This document shows, piece after piece, positions 14,639 to 23,346 of a DNA stretch of 34,519 nt. The notes under the pieces are model-generated. The model made no database searches. It was not told the DNA's origin and saw only the letters and a list, made by a program, of their open reading frames with translations. Position 1 is the first letter of the stretch; the number at the start of each line of letters is the position of its first letter. The position numbers and the translations under genes are program-made. Source of the stretch: Acidimicrobiaceae bacterium (GTDB lineage Bacteria > Actinomycetota > Acidimicrobiia > Acidimicrobiales > Palsa-688); contig PMWT01000109.1 of assembly GCA_003166025.1 (NCBI GenBank), positions 12,461 through 46,979 of the forward strand, given 5' to 3'.

Positions 14639-15835
14639 ATGGTCGGCGGCGACTCAGGGCCCGTCCCCCAAGGGCCAACCTTAACGGCAGAACAACTGGA
14701 TATTTCGGTCGTCATGCCTTGTCTTAACGAGGCTGAGAGCGTCGGTACGTGCGTGGCTAAGGCCTTTGAGGGCATCCGCCTTTCCGGCCTTGTAGGTGAA
14801 GTGGTGGTCGCCGACAACGGCTCGTGGGACGGGTCGGTGGAGATCGCCCGGCGGGCAGGGGCGCGCGTCGTCCATCAGCCGCTGCGCGGCTACGGCAACG
14901 CGTACCGGAAGGGTTTCGCCGAAGCCCGGGGCCAGATCGTCGTGATGGGCGACTCTGATGACAGCTATGACTTCACCCAGATCCCGGCCCTGATCGCGCC
15001 CCTCCAGGCCGGTGCCGACTATGTTCTGGGCTCACGTTTCCGGGGCCAGATCAAGCCGGGCGCCATGACATGGAGCCACCGCCACATCGGCAACCCCATC
15101 CTTACCGGGATGCTCAACCTTCTCTTCGGGCTCAAGTCAAGTGACGCTCACAGCGGCCTGCGCGCTTTCCGGCGCGAGGCCCTCCAACAATTGAGCCTGA
15201 GCTGTGAGGGCATGGAGCTGGCCTCAGAGATTGTCGTCAAGGCGGCGCGTGCCGGGCTCGATGTCGCCGAAGTGCCGATCGTCTACCACCCGCGTACCGG
15301 CGAATCAAAGCTGCAGTCCTTGCCCGACGCTTGGCGGCACATGCGGTTCCTGTTGCTGCTCTCGCCGCTGCACGTTTTCATTTGGCCCGGGTTACTGCTT
15401 TTCGGGGCCGGCTTTTCCGCCCAGGCTTTGCTGCTCGGGCTGGGCTCGTCGCAACTTGGCTTGCGCTTGAGCGCCCTGGCCGTGTGCGTCATGCTGTTGG
15501 GTATGCAACTACTGGTCCTGGGCTTGTTCGCCAAGACGTATGCCCGCCACGTCGGCCTGGAAGCCGAATCCCCGGCGAGCCGCTTCGTGGAGCGGGTGTT
15601 CACGTTGGAGCGCGGCTTGCTGGTTAGCTTCGTCCTCGGCTTGCTCGGGGCCGCTGTGGCTGCCTGCTCTATTCTTGGCCTCATGGGGGGGAAGTGGCTT
15701 GACGAACAACTGGGCGGGTTCGGGCTGGGTCTCATCGTCCTCGGTGCCCAGCTCGGCTTCGGCTCCTTCTTCCTGGCGTTCTTTCGGGCCCCGTTCGAGC
15801 GGGCCGGTGCGTCCCAGACGATCGTCCTGGCGTGA
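14639..15835 (+). CDS. family 2 glycosyltransferase with C-terminal membrane segments
   Basis: 398 aa from the ATG at 14639. The frame extends up to a TTG at 14480, but the 14480-14638 stretch is visibly lower in GC and its translation looks random, so I take the later start. The GT-A domain begins LDISVVMPCLNEAESVG, has ADNGSWDGS and the metal-binding GDSDDSYDF, and ends near VPIVYHPRTGESKLQ. This is the pattern of the dolichyl-phosphate mannose/glucose synthase branch, which loads a sugar onto a lipid carrier. Four hydrophobic segments follow (~240-390). It probably makes lipid-linked sugars for the surface polysaccharide or glycoprotein made by this locus. Confidence 0.88.
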   Translation: MVGGDSGPVPQGPTLTAEQLDISVVMPCLNEAESVGTCVAKAFEGIRLSGLVGEVVVADNGSWDGSVEIARRAGARVVHQPLRGYGNAYRKGFAEARGQIVVMGDSDDSYDFTQIPALIAPLQAGADYVLGSRFRGQIKPGAMTWSHRHIGNPILTGMLNLLFGLKSSDAHSGLRAFRREALQQLSLSCEGMELASEIVVKAARAGLDVAEVPIVYHPRTGESKLQSLPDAWRHMRFLLLLSPLHVFIWPGLLLFGAGFSAQALLLGLGSSQLGLRLSALAVCVMLLGMQLLVLGLFAKTYARHVGLEAESPASRFVERVFTLERGLLVSFVLGLLGAAVAACSILGLMGGKWLDEQLGGFGLGLIVLGAQLGFGSFFLAFFRAPFERAGASQTIVLA

Positions 15836-15889
15836 GGGCCCGTCTTCGGTGGGCTCGTCGGGCAATATGGTGCTGATGAGGGCTAAAGC

Positions 15890-17464
15890 ATGCCGGTAAG
15901 GACCATCGTTTTGCTGGCCGTGGGCGTATTTTGCCTCACGGGCGGGTTGATGGTACGCCGTAGGTTGCCTCTTTTTCGCCCACGGGTAGGTAGTGGACGG
16001 GTGGCTCGCCAGTGGGCGACAGAACGCGATCGTGTCAGTTTCAGCACGGACGGCCTGTTCATCGCCTCGCCCTCGCTCTCGGCCCGACGCACGCTGGGGG
16101 CCCGCCAGCGCGACGCGCTGACGGCTGGTGGTGCCGCCCTGCTCGTCGGTTTGGTCCTGGCGCCGCACGTTGTGCTGCTCGGTCTTGTCGCCTTCTGCAC
16201 GGTGGCCTATGTGGCGTCCATGGTCGTGCGGCTGTGGTTGTTCAAGATCTCGCTCGGGGGCACGGCCTTGATCAAGATCCCGGACTCCGAGGCCCTTGGC
16301 ACCCCTGATGAGGTCTTCGACAGCTACACGGTGATGGTGCCGGTGTTCCGCGAACCCGAAGTGATGTCATCGCTGGTCGAGCACCTCCGGCACCTGGATT
16401 ACCCCGCCGAGCGCCTTCAGATCCTTCTTCTGGCCGAAGCCGATGACTCCGCGACAATTGCCGCCGCCCGCGTGGCCATCGGGGCCGCGGCGGACCTCCG
16501 GATCTTGATCGTCCCCCCGGGCGGGCCACGCACGAAGCCCAAGGCGCTCAACTACGGCCTGACCCATGCCACTGGGACCTTCCTCACCATCTTCGACGCA
16601 GAAGACCGCCCGGACCCCTTACAACTGCGCAGAGCGGCTATCGCCCTCTCACGGCTGCCGCCCGAGGTGGCCTGTCTGCAGGCCCGCCTCGGCTTCTTCA
16701 ACGGCGGCCAAAACGTCATCACGCGCTGGTTCCAGGTCGAGTACAGCATGTGGTTCCGCCAAATGCTGCCCGGCTTGTCGAAATTGCGTGTCCCCATACC
16801 CTTGGGGGGGACCTCGAACCACTTTCGCAAGGAAGTCCTGCTCGACTTGGGCGCCTGGGACCCCTACAACGTGACCGAGGACGCCGATCTCGGGGTCAGG
16901 CTCAGTCGCGCCGGTTACCGCAGCGAGGTAATGGACTCGTTGACGCTGGAAGAGGCGAACAGCGACTTCGTCAACTGGGCTAAGCAGCGTTCCCGCTGGT
17001 ACAAGGGCTATCTTCAGACCTTTCTGGTCCACATGCGCGACTTCCGGGAGTCGCAGCGCCTCCTGGGTACGCGCCGTCTCCTGTTCCTCATGCTTTTCGT
17101 CGGGGGTACCCCGCTCATGGCCATGGTCAACCCGATTTTCTGGACCTTGACCGTGGTCTGGTTCGTCGTCAAGCCCGCCTGGTTGATGGCTGTGTTCCCC
17201 GCACCTCTGTACTTCCTGGGCCTATTTTGCTGGCTCGCCGGCAACTTCCTGTTCACATTCACCTGCATGCTGGAGGCCATCGAGGTCGATGATTCGCTCT
17301 TCGTTGCCGCCCTGTTGACTCCCGTCTACTGGGTCATGATGTCGGTGGCCGCCTACAAAGCCTTGGTGCAGGTCTTCTTCGCCCCGGCGTACTGGGAGAA
17401 GACCCGCCACGGGCTGGCGAAGGCCGTCGTGGGGGCGACAGCACCGGCTAGGCCGACGCCATGA
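15890..17464 (+). CDS. processive family 2 glycosyltransferase (cellulose-synthase-like membrane enzyme)
   Basis: 524 aa, ATG at 15890 with GAGGGC about 8 bases upstream and 54 bp after the previous glycosyltransferase. Membrane segments at ~4-22 and ~80-120 precede a cytoplasmic GT-A domain (~145-390), and several more follow (~395-505). Catalytic motifs of processive family 2 enzymes are complete: LAEADDS, IFDAEDRPDP, the acceptor motif TEDADLGVRL and QRSRW for the Q-x-x-R-W signature. GGTSNHFRKE fits as well. It should polymerise and perhaps export a polysaccharide from a nucleotide sugar; the sugar cannot be told. Last gene of the exosortase locus. Confidence 0.9.
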   Translation: MPVRTIVLLAVGVFCLTGGLMVRRRLPLFRPRVGSGRVARQWATERDRVSFSTDGLFIASPSLSARRTLGARQRDALTAGGAALLVGLVLAPHVVLLGLVAFCTVAYVASMVVRLWLFKISLGGTALIKIPDSEALGTPDEVFDSYTVMVPVFREPEVMSSLVEHLRHLDYPAERLQILLLAEADDSATIAAARVAIGAAADLRILIVPPGGPRTKPKALNYGLTHATGTFLTIFDAEDRPDPLQLRRAAIALSRLPPEVACLQARLGFFNGGQNVITRWFQVEYSMWFRQMLPGLSKLRVPIPLGGTSNHFRKEVLLDLGAWDPYNVTEDADLGVRLSRAGYRSEVMDSLTLEEANSDFVNWAKQRSRWYKGYLQTFLVHMRDFRESQRLLGTRRLLFLMLFVGGTPLMAMVNPIFWTLTVVWFVVKPAWLMAVFPAPLYFLGLFCWLAGNFLFTFTCMLEAIEVDDSLFVAALLTPVYWVMMSVAAYKALVQVFFAPAYWEKTRHGLAKAVVGATAPARPTP

Positions 17465-17502
17465 GGCCAGCAGCCTAAAGCCAGCCTCTCAGGCCGGGTG
17501 AG

Positions 17503-17521
17503 CACCGCTCCACGGGCGGTG
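17503..17521 (+). terminator. candidate terminator of the exosortase-glycosyltransferase locus
   Basis: A 6-bp perfect stem (CACCGC / GCGGTG) with a 7-base loop, followed by gtttgctttgtgtg, which is T-rich for this genome. It lies 39 bp after the glycosyltransferase stop and is plausible as an intrinsic terminator on the + strand. Confidence 0.45.
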
Positions 17522-17554
17522 GTTTGCTTTGTGTGCACCAGCACCTTTTGGCAA

Positions 17555-17573
17555 TCACTCACAGCGGGAGTGA
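17555..17573 (-). terminator. hairpin next to the methyltransferase stop codon
   Basis: Perfect TCACTC / GAGTGA stem with a 7-base loop, directly adjacent to the leftward methyltransferase stop. The sequence after it on the - strand is ttgccaaaagg, not a T-run, so its role as terminator is doubtful. Confidence 0.35.
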
Positions 17574-18131
17574 CTACTCTCCCTCGCCCGGGACAGCCAG
17601 GACAAAGAGGTGATTGAGCCCGAGCTCGAACCGGCGCCGGCGCACCAACTGAAAGCCGTGCTTTTCGAAAATGCCCGGGATATCAGACGGCCGAAGTCCC
17701 CAGTGCTGGTGGACCTCCATGCCGTCGATGATGTGGAGGCGCATCAGCAAATGGAGCATTCGGTCGACTACTGGTGCAGGCACCGTCAGGACGACCCGGC
17801 CACCGGGGAGGAGATGGTGGCGGCAAGCCTTCGCGAACTGGCTCCCCTCACCTTCTGGTACGTGCTCGAAAACCGCCAAGGCCACGATGGCGTCGAAGCG
17901 CTCGTTGCTATCCACGTCGCCGGGGAAATTACCCCGCAGGATCCGGTGCGACCAAGTGAAATGACCCGGATCGGCCATCGGATCTATACCGACCCCGTCG
18001 CGCAGCCAGCGCAGTCGTCGAAAGAGGGTGCCGTCGGCGCAGCCGACGTCGAGCACCCGGTCCCCGTGATGGAGCCAACGACGCGCCGCGAGGATCCGCC
18101 AATCCTGAAGTCGCCGGTCCACAAAGGTCAT
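17574..18131 (-). CDS. SAM-dependent methyltransferase (class I)
   Basis: 185 aa from the ATG at 18131, preceded by GGGGATGAG; a TTG at 18203 would add 24 residues that overlap the upstream gene. The SAM-binding motif I is RVLDVGCADG (~25-34), the acidic residue of motif II is in GVGIDP, and FDAIVALAVFEHVPEG is the post-II segment. LLPGGRVVLTVPAP follows. The acceptor is not known; this arrangement is common in methyltransferases of surface glycan or natural product loci. The start is 20 bp after the stop of the GT-C-like gene, so both are probably one transcript. Confidence 0.85.
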   Translation of the reverse strand: MTFVDRRLQDWRILAARRWLHHGDRVLDVGCADGTLFRRLRWLRDGVGIDPMADPGHFTWSHRILRGNFPGDVDSNERFDAIVALAVFEHVPEGEGSQFAKACRHHLLPGGRVVLTVPAPVVDRMLHLLMRLHIIDGMEVHQHWGLRPSDIPGIFEKHGFQLVRRRRFELGLNHLFVLAVPGEGE

Positions 18132-18150
18132 GAGCTCATCCCCAATCGTT

Positions 18151-19821
18151 TTAGAGTGGTCTGTTCGGCACCCAGCGGTAGAGCTCGCCGACCGTTGGTC
18201 CAAAGTACTTCACCTTGCTCCAGCGGCCACCGTCAGTCGAGCCCAGCGCTTGGTTGATCTCGGCGGTCTGGGCATCCGCTGCTGTGGGCGATTGTAGGAG
18301 CCACTGGAACTGGCCGGAAAAGTTCTCGGACAGCGCCTGATAATCTCGGTTGCTGGGAACGATCCATCCTCCCGGGTACCTCGAAAAAAGCGGGGCTGGG
18401 AAGGCGGTGGACGTGTCGACCATGATCAGCTGACCCTTGGAGAGGTACGGGTCGATATAGCTGTCGAACCCGTGCCACTCGACGATCGGGACAGCGGCGT
18501 ATACGATCTTGGCTTGAGGCAGGCCGAAAGCCGCTCGGAACGCTCGGGACTCATCCTCTACCGGGGTCGTCCTGGGGTTGAGGTCATTGAGCGTGCCGCT
18601 GGCAGCGTTAAGCGCCGCCAGGCAGACCAATGACAGACATATAACCCGGCGAGCAGGCGCGCCGCCCCAGCGCATGGCTGTTGCTTCGCGCGCCGCCAAC
18701 GCGAGGATTACGGTGGCAAAGACCGTGAGTGAGGCGAAGTAGCGGGGGTCTCCCCAGCTCTTGTTCTCAGACATGGTGGCAGCGACCTGTCCAGGGAACA
18801 CGGCCGCGGCACCCACAACGCTAACGAGCGCCCAAAGCCGGCGTCGATGACGCAACACGATGAGGAAAAGAAGGGGCAGGACAATGACCAGCGCCGGGAC
18901 AAAGGCCCAGGTGTAGCGGGCGGCATAGACGACTCCGGTCGCAAGGCTCTTGTGGGCGGGCAGCCAGGACGCGCTACCTGGGGGAGTGGCTTCGGTGCTC
19001 AGTCCGTCGTACCAGAAGAGAGGATTGCCCATGATCAGCCAGTTGGCAAAGGTCCACAGGCCGAACACAAAAACACCCGGAAGAGCAACCAGGGTCGCCA
19101 CCTTGGCTCGGCGCGCCCAGCTGCGCTCGCGGAAGGCGACCAGGGCAGCGACCAACGGCACAAGCGCGAGGGCTTCCTCGCGGATCGCCATGGATGCGGC
19201 GAGGCCCATGGAGACCAAAATGAGCGAGAGCGAGCCTCCCTCCTGGAACCAGGCGACGATCCCCAGAAGGAACACGGAGGCTGCCAGGTAAAACGATGCT
19301 TCGCTCATGCCGTTGCCGCAGTAGAAGATGATGACAGGATTGAGGCAGTAGGTAATCGTCAACCCAGCCACAACCGGCTCGGAGAGGCCGAGCCGGCGGA
19401 ACAACTTGACCAGGACCAGGACGGTGACAGCGCCGCAAGCAGCAGTACTGAGGGGGCCGGATAGCGCGGCCTGGTTGAGGGGGCTCATGACGGCCATGAA
19501 CGGCAGTTGCAACACCACCGGGAGCGGGAACCAAACAAACCCCCAAGCCGCCAGGTGTGGGTCGCGGCTGAAAAGTACTTCACGCGCATCTTCGGACCGC
19601 GACAATGCGTCGCCGATCTCGTAGTGGACGGAGAAGAGCATAAAACAGCCTGCGGCGACGTAGATCCCCAGCGCCATCAACGCCAGCGCCAGGGGCCAAA
19701 ACCTCACGACAGGAGCGAGCCACCCCGGTCGCGCGGGAGCCACCGCGGTCGCCGTCTTCGTGGGCGGTACAGGTGGTGCGGCAGGGCGTGGGAGTGTGGG
19801 CGGGACGATGACGGCCGTCAC
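18151..19821 (-). CDS. GT-C-type membrane glycosyltransferase-like protein
   Basis: 556 aa, GTG start with GGTGAGG about 8 bases upstream. After a Pro-rich N-terminus (~1-33) there are about ten or eleven membrane segments to residue ~400, then an outer domain of ~150 residues. The first outer loop carries an acidic residue in HYEIGDALSRSEDA, the position where GT-C enzymes keep their catalytic Asp. GT-C enzymes move a sugar from a polyprenyl-phosphate donor to an acceptor outside the membrane, which would fit the lipid-linked-sugar enzyme at 14639. No closer family could be named. Transcribed with the methyltransferase downstream. Confidence 0.75.
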   Translation of the reverse strand: MTAVIVPPTLPRPAAPPVPPTKTATAVAPARPGWLAPVVRFWPLALALMALGIYVAAGCFMLFSVHYEIGDALSRSEDAREVLFSRDPHLAAWGFVWFPLPVVLQLPFMAVMSPLNQAALSGPLSTAACGAVTVLVLVKLFRRLGLSEPVVAGLTITYCLNPVIIFYCGNGMSEASFYLAASVFLLGIVAWFQEGGSLSLILVSMGLAASMAIREEALALVPLVAALVAFRERSWARRAKVATLVALPGVFVFGLWTFANWLIMGNPLFWYDGLSTEATPPGSASWLPAHKSLATGVVYAARYTWAFVPALVIVLPLLFLIVLRHRRRLWALVSVVGAAAVFPGQVAATMSENKSWGDPRYFASLTVFATVILALAAREATAMRWGGAPARRVICLSLVCLAALNAASGTLNDLNPRTTPVEDESRAFRAAFGLPQAKIVYAAVPIVEWHGFDSYIDPYLSKGQLIMVDTSTAFPAPLFSRYPGGWIVPSNRDYQALSENFSGQFQWLLQSPTAADAQTAEINQALGSTDGGRWSKVKYFGPTVGELYRWVPNRPL

Positions 19822-20086
19822 GGTATTTACCTCACCCTGAGTGCGCGGCGCAACCGAGAGACACCGGCGGCCTCGTTGAAGTAGGCATCACCAGTGAGGT
19901 GGCGCGCTTGTCATGATCGTTGGTGCCCCCCCCACGCGCATGGAGCAACAAGTCCACGGCCTTGGCACGTCGGCCAGCATTGTCGACCGAGCTTGCCCCT
20001 GAGTGGAGAACGGCTGAACGTACGGTGAATTTCTGGCTCACAAAAAGCTAACAAAAGTTGTCAGCGGTACGACTGTCTTGACGCCT
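19822..20086 (-). promoter_or_regulatory. promoter region of the GT-C gene with PHO-box-like repeat
   Basis: 265 bp without a convincing gene (a 69-aa frame inside has no coding character). On the - strand, ATTCACC-gtac-GTTCAGC (DNA 20013-20030) gives two GTTCACC-like heptamers, each matching at 6 of 7 bases, with the 11-base period of Streptomyces PhoP boxes. It is about 190 bp upstream of the GTG. The A/T-rich stretch at 20040-20062 is the least GC-rich part. Confidence 0.35.
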
Positions 20087-21310
20087 TCAGTCTGACGATC
20101 TGACTTCGAGGGCCATCTCCGCGGTCAGGTTGACGAGGCGCTCCTGCAACTCGAAGTGGGTGACCAGCAGCTTGCCGAGAGCGCCGAGGCCGTTCGGGGC
20201 GTCGGCGCCCATGCCGAGCTCGGCCGCCCGCCGACGCGCATCCTCTAGGGTCGCCACCGCCTCCTCGCGCGCCCACGACAGCATCGTGGCGACAAGGGCA
20301 CCTTCAGCGTCCTCCGAGCGCGCCCGGGCTTTTTTGACCAGCGTCCCCAGCCGCTCTTGGGCGGCCACGACCTGGCTGTCAAGCTCGTCTGCCTGGTGCT
20401 CGAGCTCAGCCAGGCGCGAGCGCAACGCCGTCAAGAGCTCCTCGTCTGTGAAGGCTATGTCTTCGGCGAGCAGTTTCCCCGAAGGGCTATGGGCGGGGTC
20501 TGAGTCGTGCCGCTCGTCGTTCCCTGAGTGATCCCGTAGGTCGGGCCCGTACTCTAAGTCGGGCTGGTCCGCCAGATCGGGCTGGTCCGCCAGATCGGGC
20601 TGGTCTGGCAAATCAGAGGGGTCGAGTGGCGCGGATGGCTTAGAGGGGCGAGCTCGCTCAGAGGCGTCTACCGGCTGGGCGGGCGGACCATAGCTCCGGG
20701 CCTCGACCTCGATCGCCTTGGTCGCGACCATCGCCTTCACCAGAGCGTCGCGATAGTTGGACACCAGGACCGGCAGTGGGATGTCAGGGCCCCAATCCGG
20801 CGCCTCGGCGCTGATCATCGGCATAGCGGACCGCAGAGCGATGTGGGCCGCCTCTCGCGCCAGCAGGGCGTTGAGGCTGGCGACTCGGGTCACCTCGGAA
20901 ATTTCCTCCGCCTGGCGGACGGCCTGGCGGTTGTCGTTTTCGGCCGCGGCCAGTTCGGCCTGTAGCTGCATGGCTTGGCGCATGGCTGCCGAAGCGTTGC
21001 CGCGGCCATACTTCCGTACGTGGTCGAGGAGGGCACTGACTCGGTAGCGCTGGCTGAGCACGCCGTCCAACTTCGCCAGGGCCGTGGCTGCCGCCACCGC
21101 CGCGTCCGCGTCAGCGCGGACGGCAACCGCATAACTCTCCTCGGCCTCTGCCAGACGGGTCGCTAGCTCATCAAAGCGGGCCAGTTCCCTTGTGGGCGCG
21201 GGGTACGACGGCTTCAGCTCGACGTCTACCGCTTGCTTCAGCGAGAGCCCGAGCAGCTGTTGGGCCGGAGATCCGCTCACAGAACGGTCCGCCCGCGGCT
21301 CGGCTTCCAC
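20087..21310 (-). CDS. cytoplasmic coiled-coil protein with DQPDLA repeats
   Basis: 407 aa, GTG start, no signal peptide or membrane segment. Two helical Ala/Glu/Arg-rich regions (~45-160 and ~285-400) look like coiled coils. They are separated by an acidic, Pro-rich linker (~210-280) holding three copies of a six-residue unit DQPDLA. The C-terminal helix LSWAREEAVATLEDARRRAAELG is of the type found in DivIVA- or septation-ring-like scaffolds, but no such family signature is present. Followed on the same strand by nothing close (next stop is the GT-C promoter region). Function unknown; a scaffold or cytoskeletal role is a guess. Confidence 0.7.
   Translation of the reverse strand: MEAEPRADRSVSGSPAQQLLGLSLKQAVDVELKPSYPAPTRELARFDELATRLAEAEESYAVAVRADADAAVAAATALAKLDGVLSQRYRVSALLDHVRKYGRGNASAAMRQAMQLQAELAAAENDNRQAVRQAEEISEVTRVASLNALLAREAAHIALRSAMPMISAEAPDWGPDIPLPVLVSNYRDALVKAMVATKAIEVEARSYGPPAQPVDASERARPSKPSAPLDPSDLPDQPDLADQPDLADQPDLEYGPDLRDHSGNDERHDSDPAHSPSGKLLAEDIAFTDEELLTALRSRLAELEHQADELDSQVVAAQERLGTLVKKARARSEDAEGALVATMLSWAREEAVATLEDARRRAAELGMGADAPNGLGALGKLLVTHFELQERLVNLTAEMALEVRSSD
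20561..20614 (-). repeat. 18-bp tandem repeat encoding DQPDLA
   Basis: Three head-to-tail 18-bp units (gggctggtccgccagatc on the + strand), the first two identical and the third with four changes. In frame in the coiled-coil gene, where they encode the acidic linker. Confidence 0.85.
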
Positions 21311-21470
21311 AAGTCAAGCCTACGCTCGCAGCTGCGCGTCGTCGACTTTCTTGGCGCCAGGTCAACCTGGCAGGTTTATTGGAGAACGAGGCCCGGCTGT
21401 CGAGCGTCGGTCTGGTCGCGCCGAGCGCACACAAACCTTCGGTGATCCCGGTCCTCTGCAGGGGGCCGAG

Positions 21471-22010
21471 CTAAAAAGGTTCGCCCTCGTGGCGAGGGGG
21501 CAGAGGGCCGGGGATGGGGAACACACTGCCGCCGGGGCGGCCTCGACCGTCCGCCTGGCTGGTACCGGGGGAGTCGAACGCACCCGCGCCATCGCCTTCT
21601 TCCAGCTGTAGAGCTCTCGTCCCGAGTTCGACGAGGCTTTTTTCAACGTCGGCCAGCGCCTGGAGATGGTGCTCGATAGCCCGGGCTACGTCTGTGCCGA
21701 TGGAGGGGACGGCGGGCCCGGGGGCGCCCCCCTCCGGATCAGCCGAGGCATTGAGGATCTCTGCCGCCCGCAGCTCGGCTTCAAGGAGGATGCCCGTCGC
21801 CTGAAGTTCGGTGGCGTGGCGGGCCGGGGACGGCCCCAAAGTGAACCCCTCTGGGGACGGTCCCAGGAGCACGGTCTCCAGGCGGGCCTCGAGCTGGGCC
21901 GCTAGCTCAAGCTGCCGGGCAGCGCGGTCGATACGTTGCTGCGCCTCCCTCAGCTCGGCGCGAAGAGAAAGATGTTGGAACGGCTCTGTAACGCCGCTCG
22001 CATCGGTCAC
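21471..22010 (-). CDS. small coiled-coil protein
   Basis: 179 aa from the GTG at 22010, with CGGGAAA just upstream. The frame is open further up but that part is read better in another frame as a small membrane ORF. Residues ~10-130 are helical: LRAELREAQQRIDRAARQLE, then LQATGILLEAELRAAEILNA and IEHHLQALADVEKSLVELG. The last ~40 residues are Gly/Pro-rich. No signal peptide. It lies 160 bp upstream of the larger coiled-coil gene on the same strand and may work with it. Family not recognised. Confidence 0.65.
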   Translation of the reverse strand: MTDASGVTEPFQHLSLRAELREAQQRIDRAARQLELAAQLEARLETVLLGPSPEGFTLGPSPARHATELQATGILLEAELRAAEILNASADPEGGAPGPAVPSIGTDVARAIEHHLQALADVEKSLVELGTRALQLEEGDGAGAFDSPGTSQADGRGRPGGSVFPIPGPLPPRHEGEPF

Positions 22011-22150
22011 TTTCCCGAGTGTAGGCGACCGCCCGGATGCCGGCGGCGGGCTGCGGGGTATATCCCGAAATTGAGGCCCCAGAGCAACAGGGCGATGGCG
22101 CAGGCGCCGATGAAAGTGACCGGGACGGGAGCGGCCGTCGACCCGGTCAC
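22007..22150 (-). CDS. 47-aa single-segment membrane peptide
   Basis: Short frame from GTG at 22150 to a TGA that overlaps the GTG of the coiled-coil gene (GTGA), the same coupling style as elsewhere in the window. It reads: short polar N-terminus, one hydrophobic segment (VTFIGACAIALLLWGLNFGIY, given here as positions 11-31), then a basic tail rich in Arg and His. Such a composition is unlikely by chance in this GC-rich DNA. Its start is only 17 bp from the divergent GH5-like gene start. No Shine-Dalgarno sequence is seen, so it remains a candidate. Confidence 0.45.
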   Translation of the reverse strand: MTGSTAAPVPVTFIGACAIALLLWGLNFGIYPAARRRHPGGRLHSGK

Positions 22151-22167
22151 CGCCCGGGAAGGAGACC

Positions 22168-23346
22168 ATGTACGCCACTCGGTCACTCAGGTGGGCACAT
22201 ATCGTTAGCCTCGGCGCCGCCATCTTTTTCACGGCGGTCAGTCTGGTGACACCAATGGCGGACCCGGTGGTCGTTTCGCAGCCGTCGCACCCGTCCGAAA
22301 AGGCGCCGGCAGGCGTGCATGCTGAGGGCACTTTGCTGTCCCTCCATGACCAGCCTTGGCATTTCATCGGCATCAACGTCCCCCAGGCCGCGACCGACTA
22401 CCAGGTCAACGGCGGATGTGGCGCATACTTCGACCTGTTGCCGTTCTTTGACTCCTTGCCCCCGGACAGTGTGGCCCGCGTGGGTTTCGGCCAGGACGCG
22501 ACCATCGATGAGGGCCCAGGCATCAGCCGCACCATGGTCAATCGCGACTGGCGGGCCCTCGACCGCGTGGTCGAGGCCGCCGACCAGAGCACCACCCACG
22601 TCCGTCTCATAGTGGGCCTTGGCGGCGAGGGTGGCACGTGCGACGGGGGAGTTTTCAAGACAGACGAGTGGTACCAAGAGGGTTACATGCAGCCCTACAC
22701 GGGACCGGACGGTTATCGGCGCAGCTCGTACTGGACTTACCTCAAGGAGGTTGTCAGCCGTTACGCCGGCAACCCCGCCATTTTGATGTGGGAGCCGATG
22801 GGCGAACCCGAAGCGGCAGATTGCGCCCCCGGTTATAGCGGCGGCGAGTGTTACAGCCACAAGTCGTGCCCGGCGGACGCCACGGCCACCCTGGTCGATT
22901 GGTTTGACCGTGTCGGCGCCCAGATCCACGAGGTTGACCCGGGCGCGTTGGTCGAAACGGGAGCACTTAGCAATGAACAGTGCGGCTGGGCGGGAGGCGG
23001 AGAACTGCGCATCGACGAAGCGACAGGAGTCGATGTCGCCTCTTTCCACGACTATGGAAACCCTGACCAGGCCATGCCCGCTCAGTTGACGGCGGCGATA
23101 GCGGACGCCAGGCAGGCGGGCAAGCCGTTGGTGGTCGGTGAGGTGGGTATCTCCGCCGGCGTTGGCTGCCCAACCTCCCTGGCACAGCGAGCTCATGATA
23201 TGGCGGCCAAGCTCCACGCCGCGCTCTCGGCCGGCGCGGCAGGTTGGGTGCCCTGGACCTACGGCGCCGGTACCAACAATGGCTGCGACGACTACATCTT
23301 GGCGGGGGACCCAGTCATGAGCATCCTGGCGAAAGCTGACGCTTAG
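22168..23346 (+). CDS. secreted glycoside hydrolase, GH5/cellulase-like fold
   Basis: 392 aa, ATG at 22168 with AAGGAG 4 bases upstream. Signal peptide or anchor at ~8-30 (VSLGAAIFFTAVSLVTPMA). The TIM-barrel pattern of GH5-type enzymes is visible: FIGINVPQAATDY at the first strand, AILMWEPMGEPEA with the presumed acid/base Glu213, ASFHDYG with His294 and Tyr296, and LVVGEVG with the presumed nucleophile Glu325. Ends GWVPWTYG, as in many GH5 members. Oddity: the Asn before the acid/base Glu, nearly invariant in clan A, is Gly here. Several Cys residues suggest disulfides. Substrate unknown; a polysaccharide of the cell surface or environment. Confidence 0.8.
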   Translation: MYATRSLRWAHIVSLGAAIFFTAVSLVTPMADPVVVSQPSHPSEKAPAGVHAEGTLLSLHDQPWHFIGINVPQAATDYQVNGGCGAYFDLLPFFDSLPPDSVARVGFGQDATIDEGPGISRTMVNRDWRALDRVVEAADQSTTHVRLIVGLGGEGGTCDGGVFKTDEWYQEGYMQPYTGPDGYRRSSYWTYLKEVVSRYAGNPAILMWEPMGEPEAADCAPGYSGGECYSHKSCPADATATLVDWFDRVGAQIHEVDPGALVETGALSNEQCGWAGGGELRIDEATGVDVASFHDYGNPDQAMPAQLTAAIADARQAGKPLVVGEVGISAGVGCPTSLAQRAHDMAAKLHAALSAGAAGWVPWTYGAGTNNGCDDYILAGDPVMSILAKADA

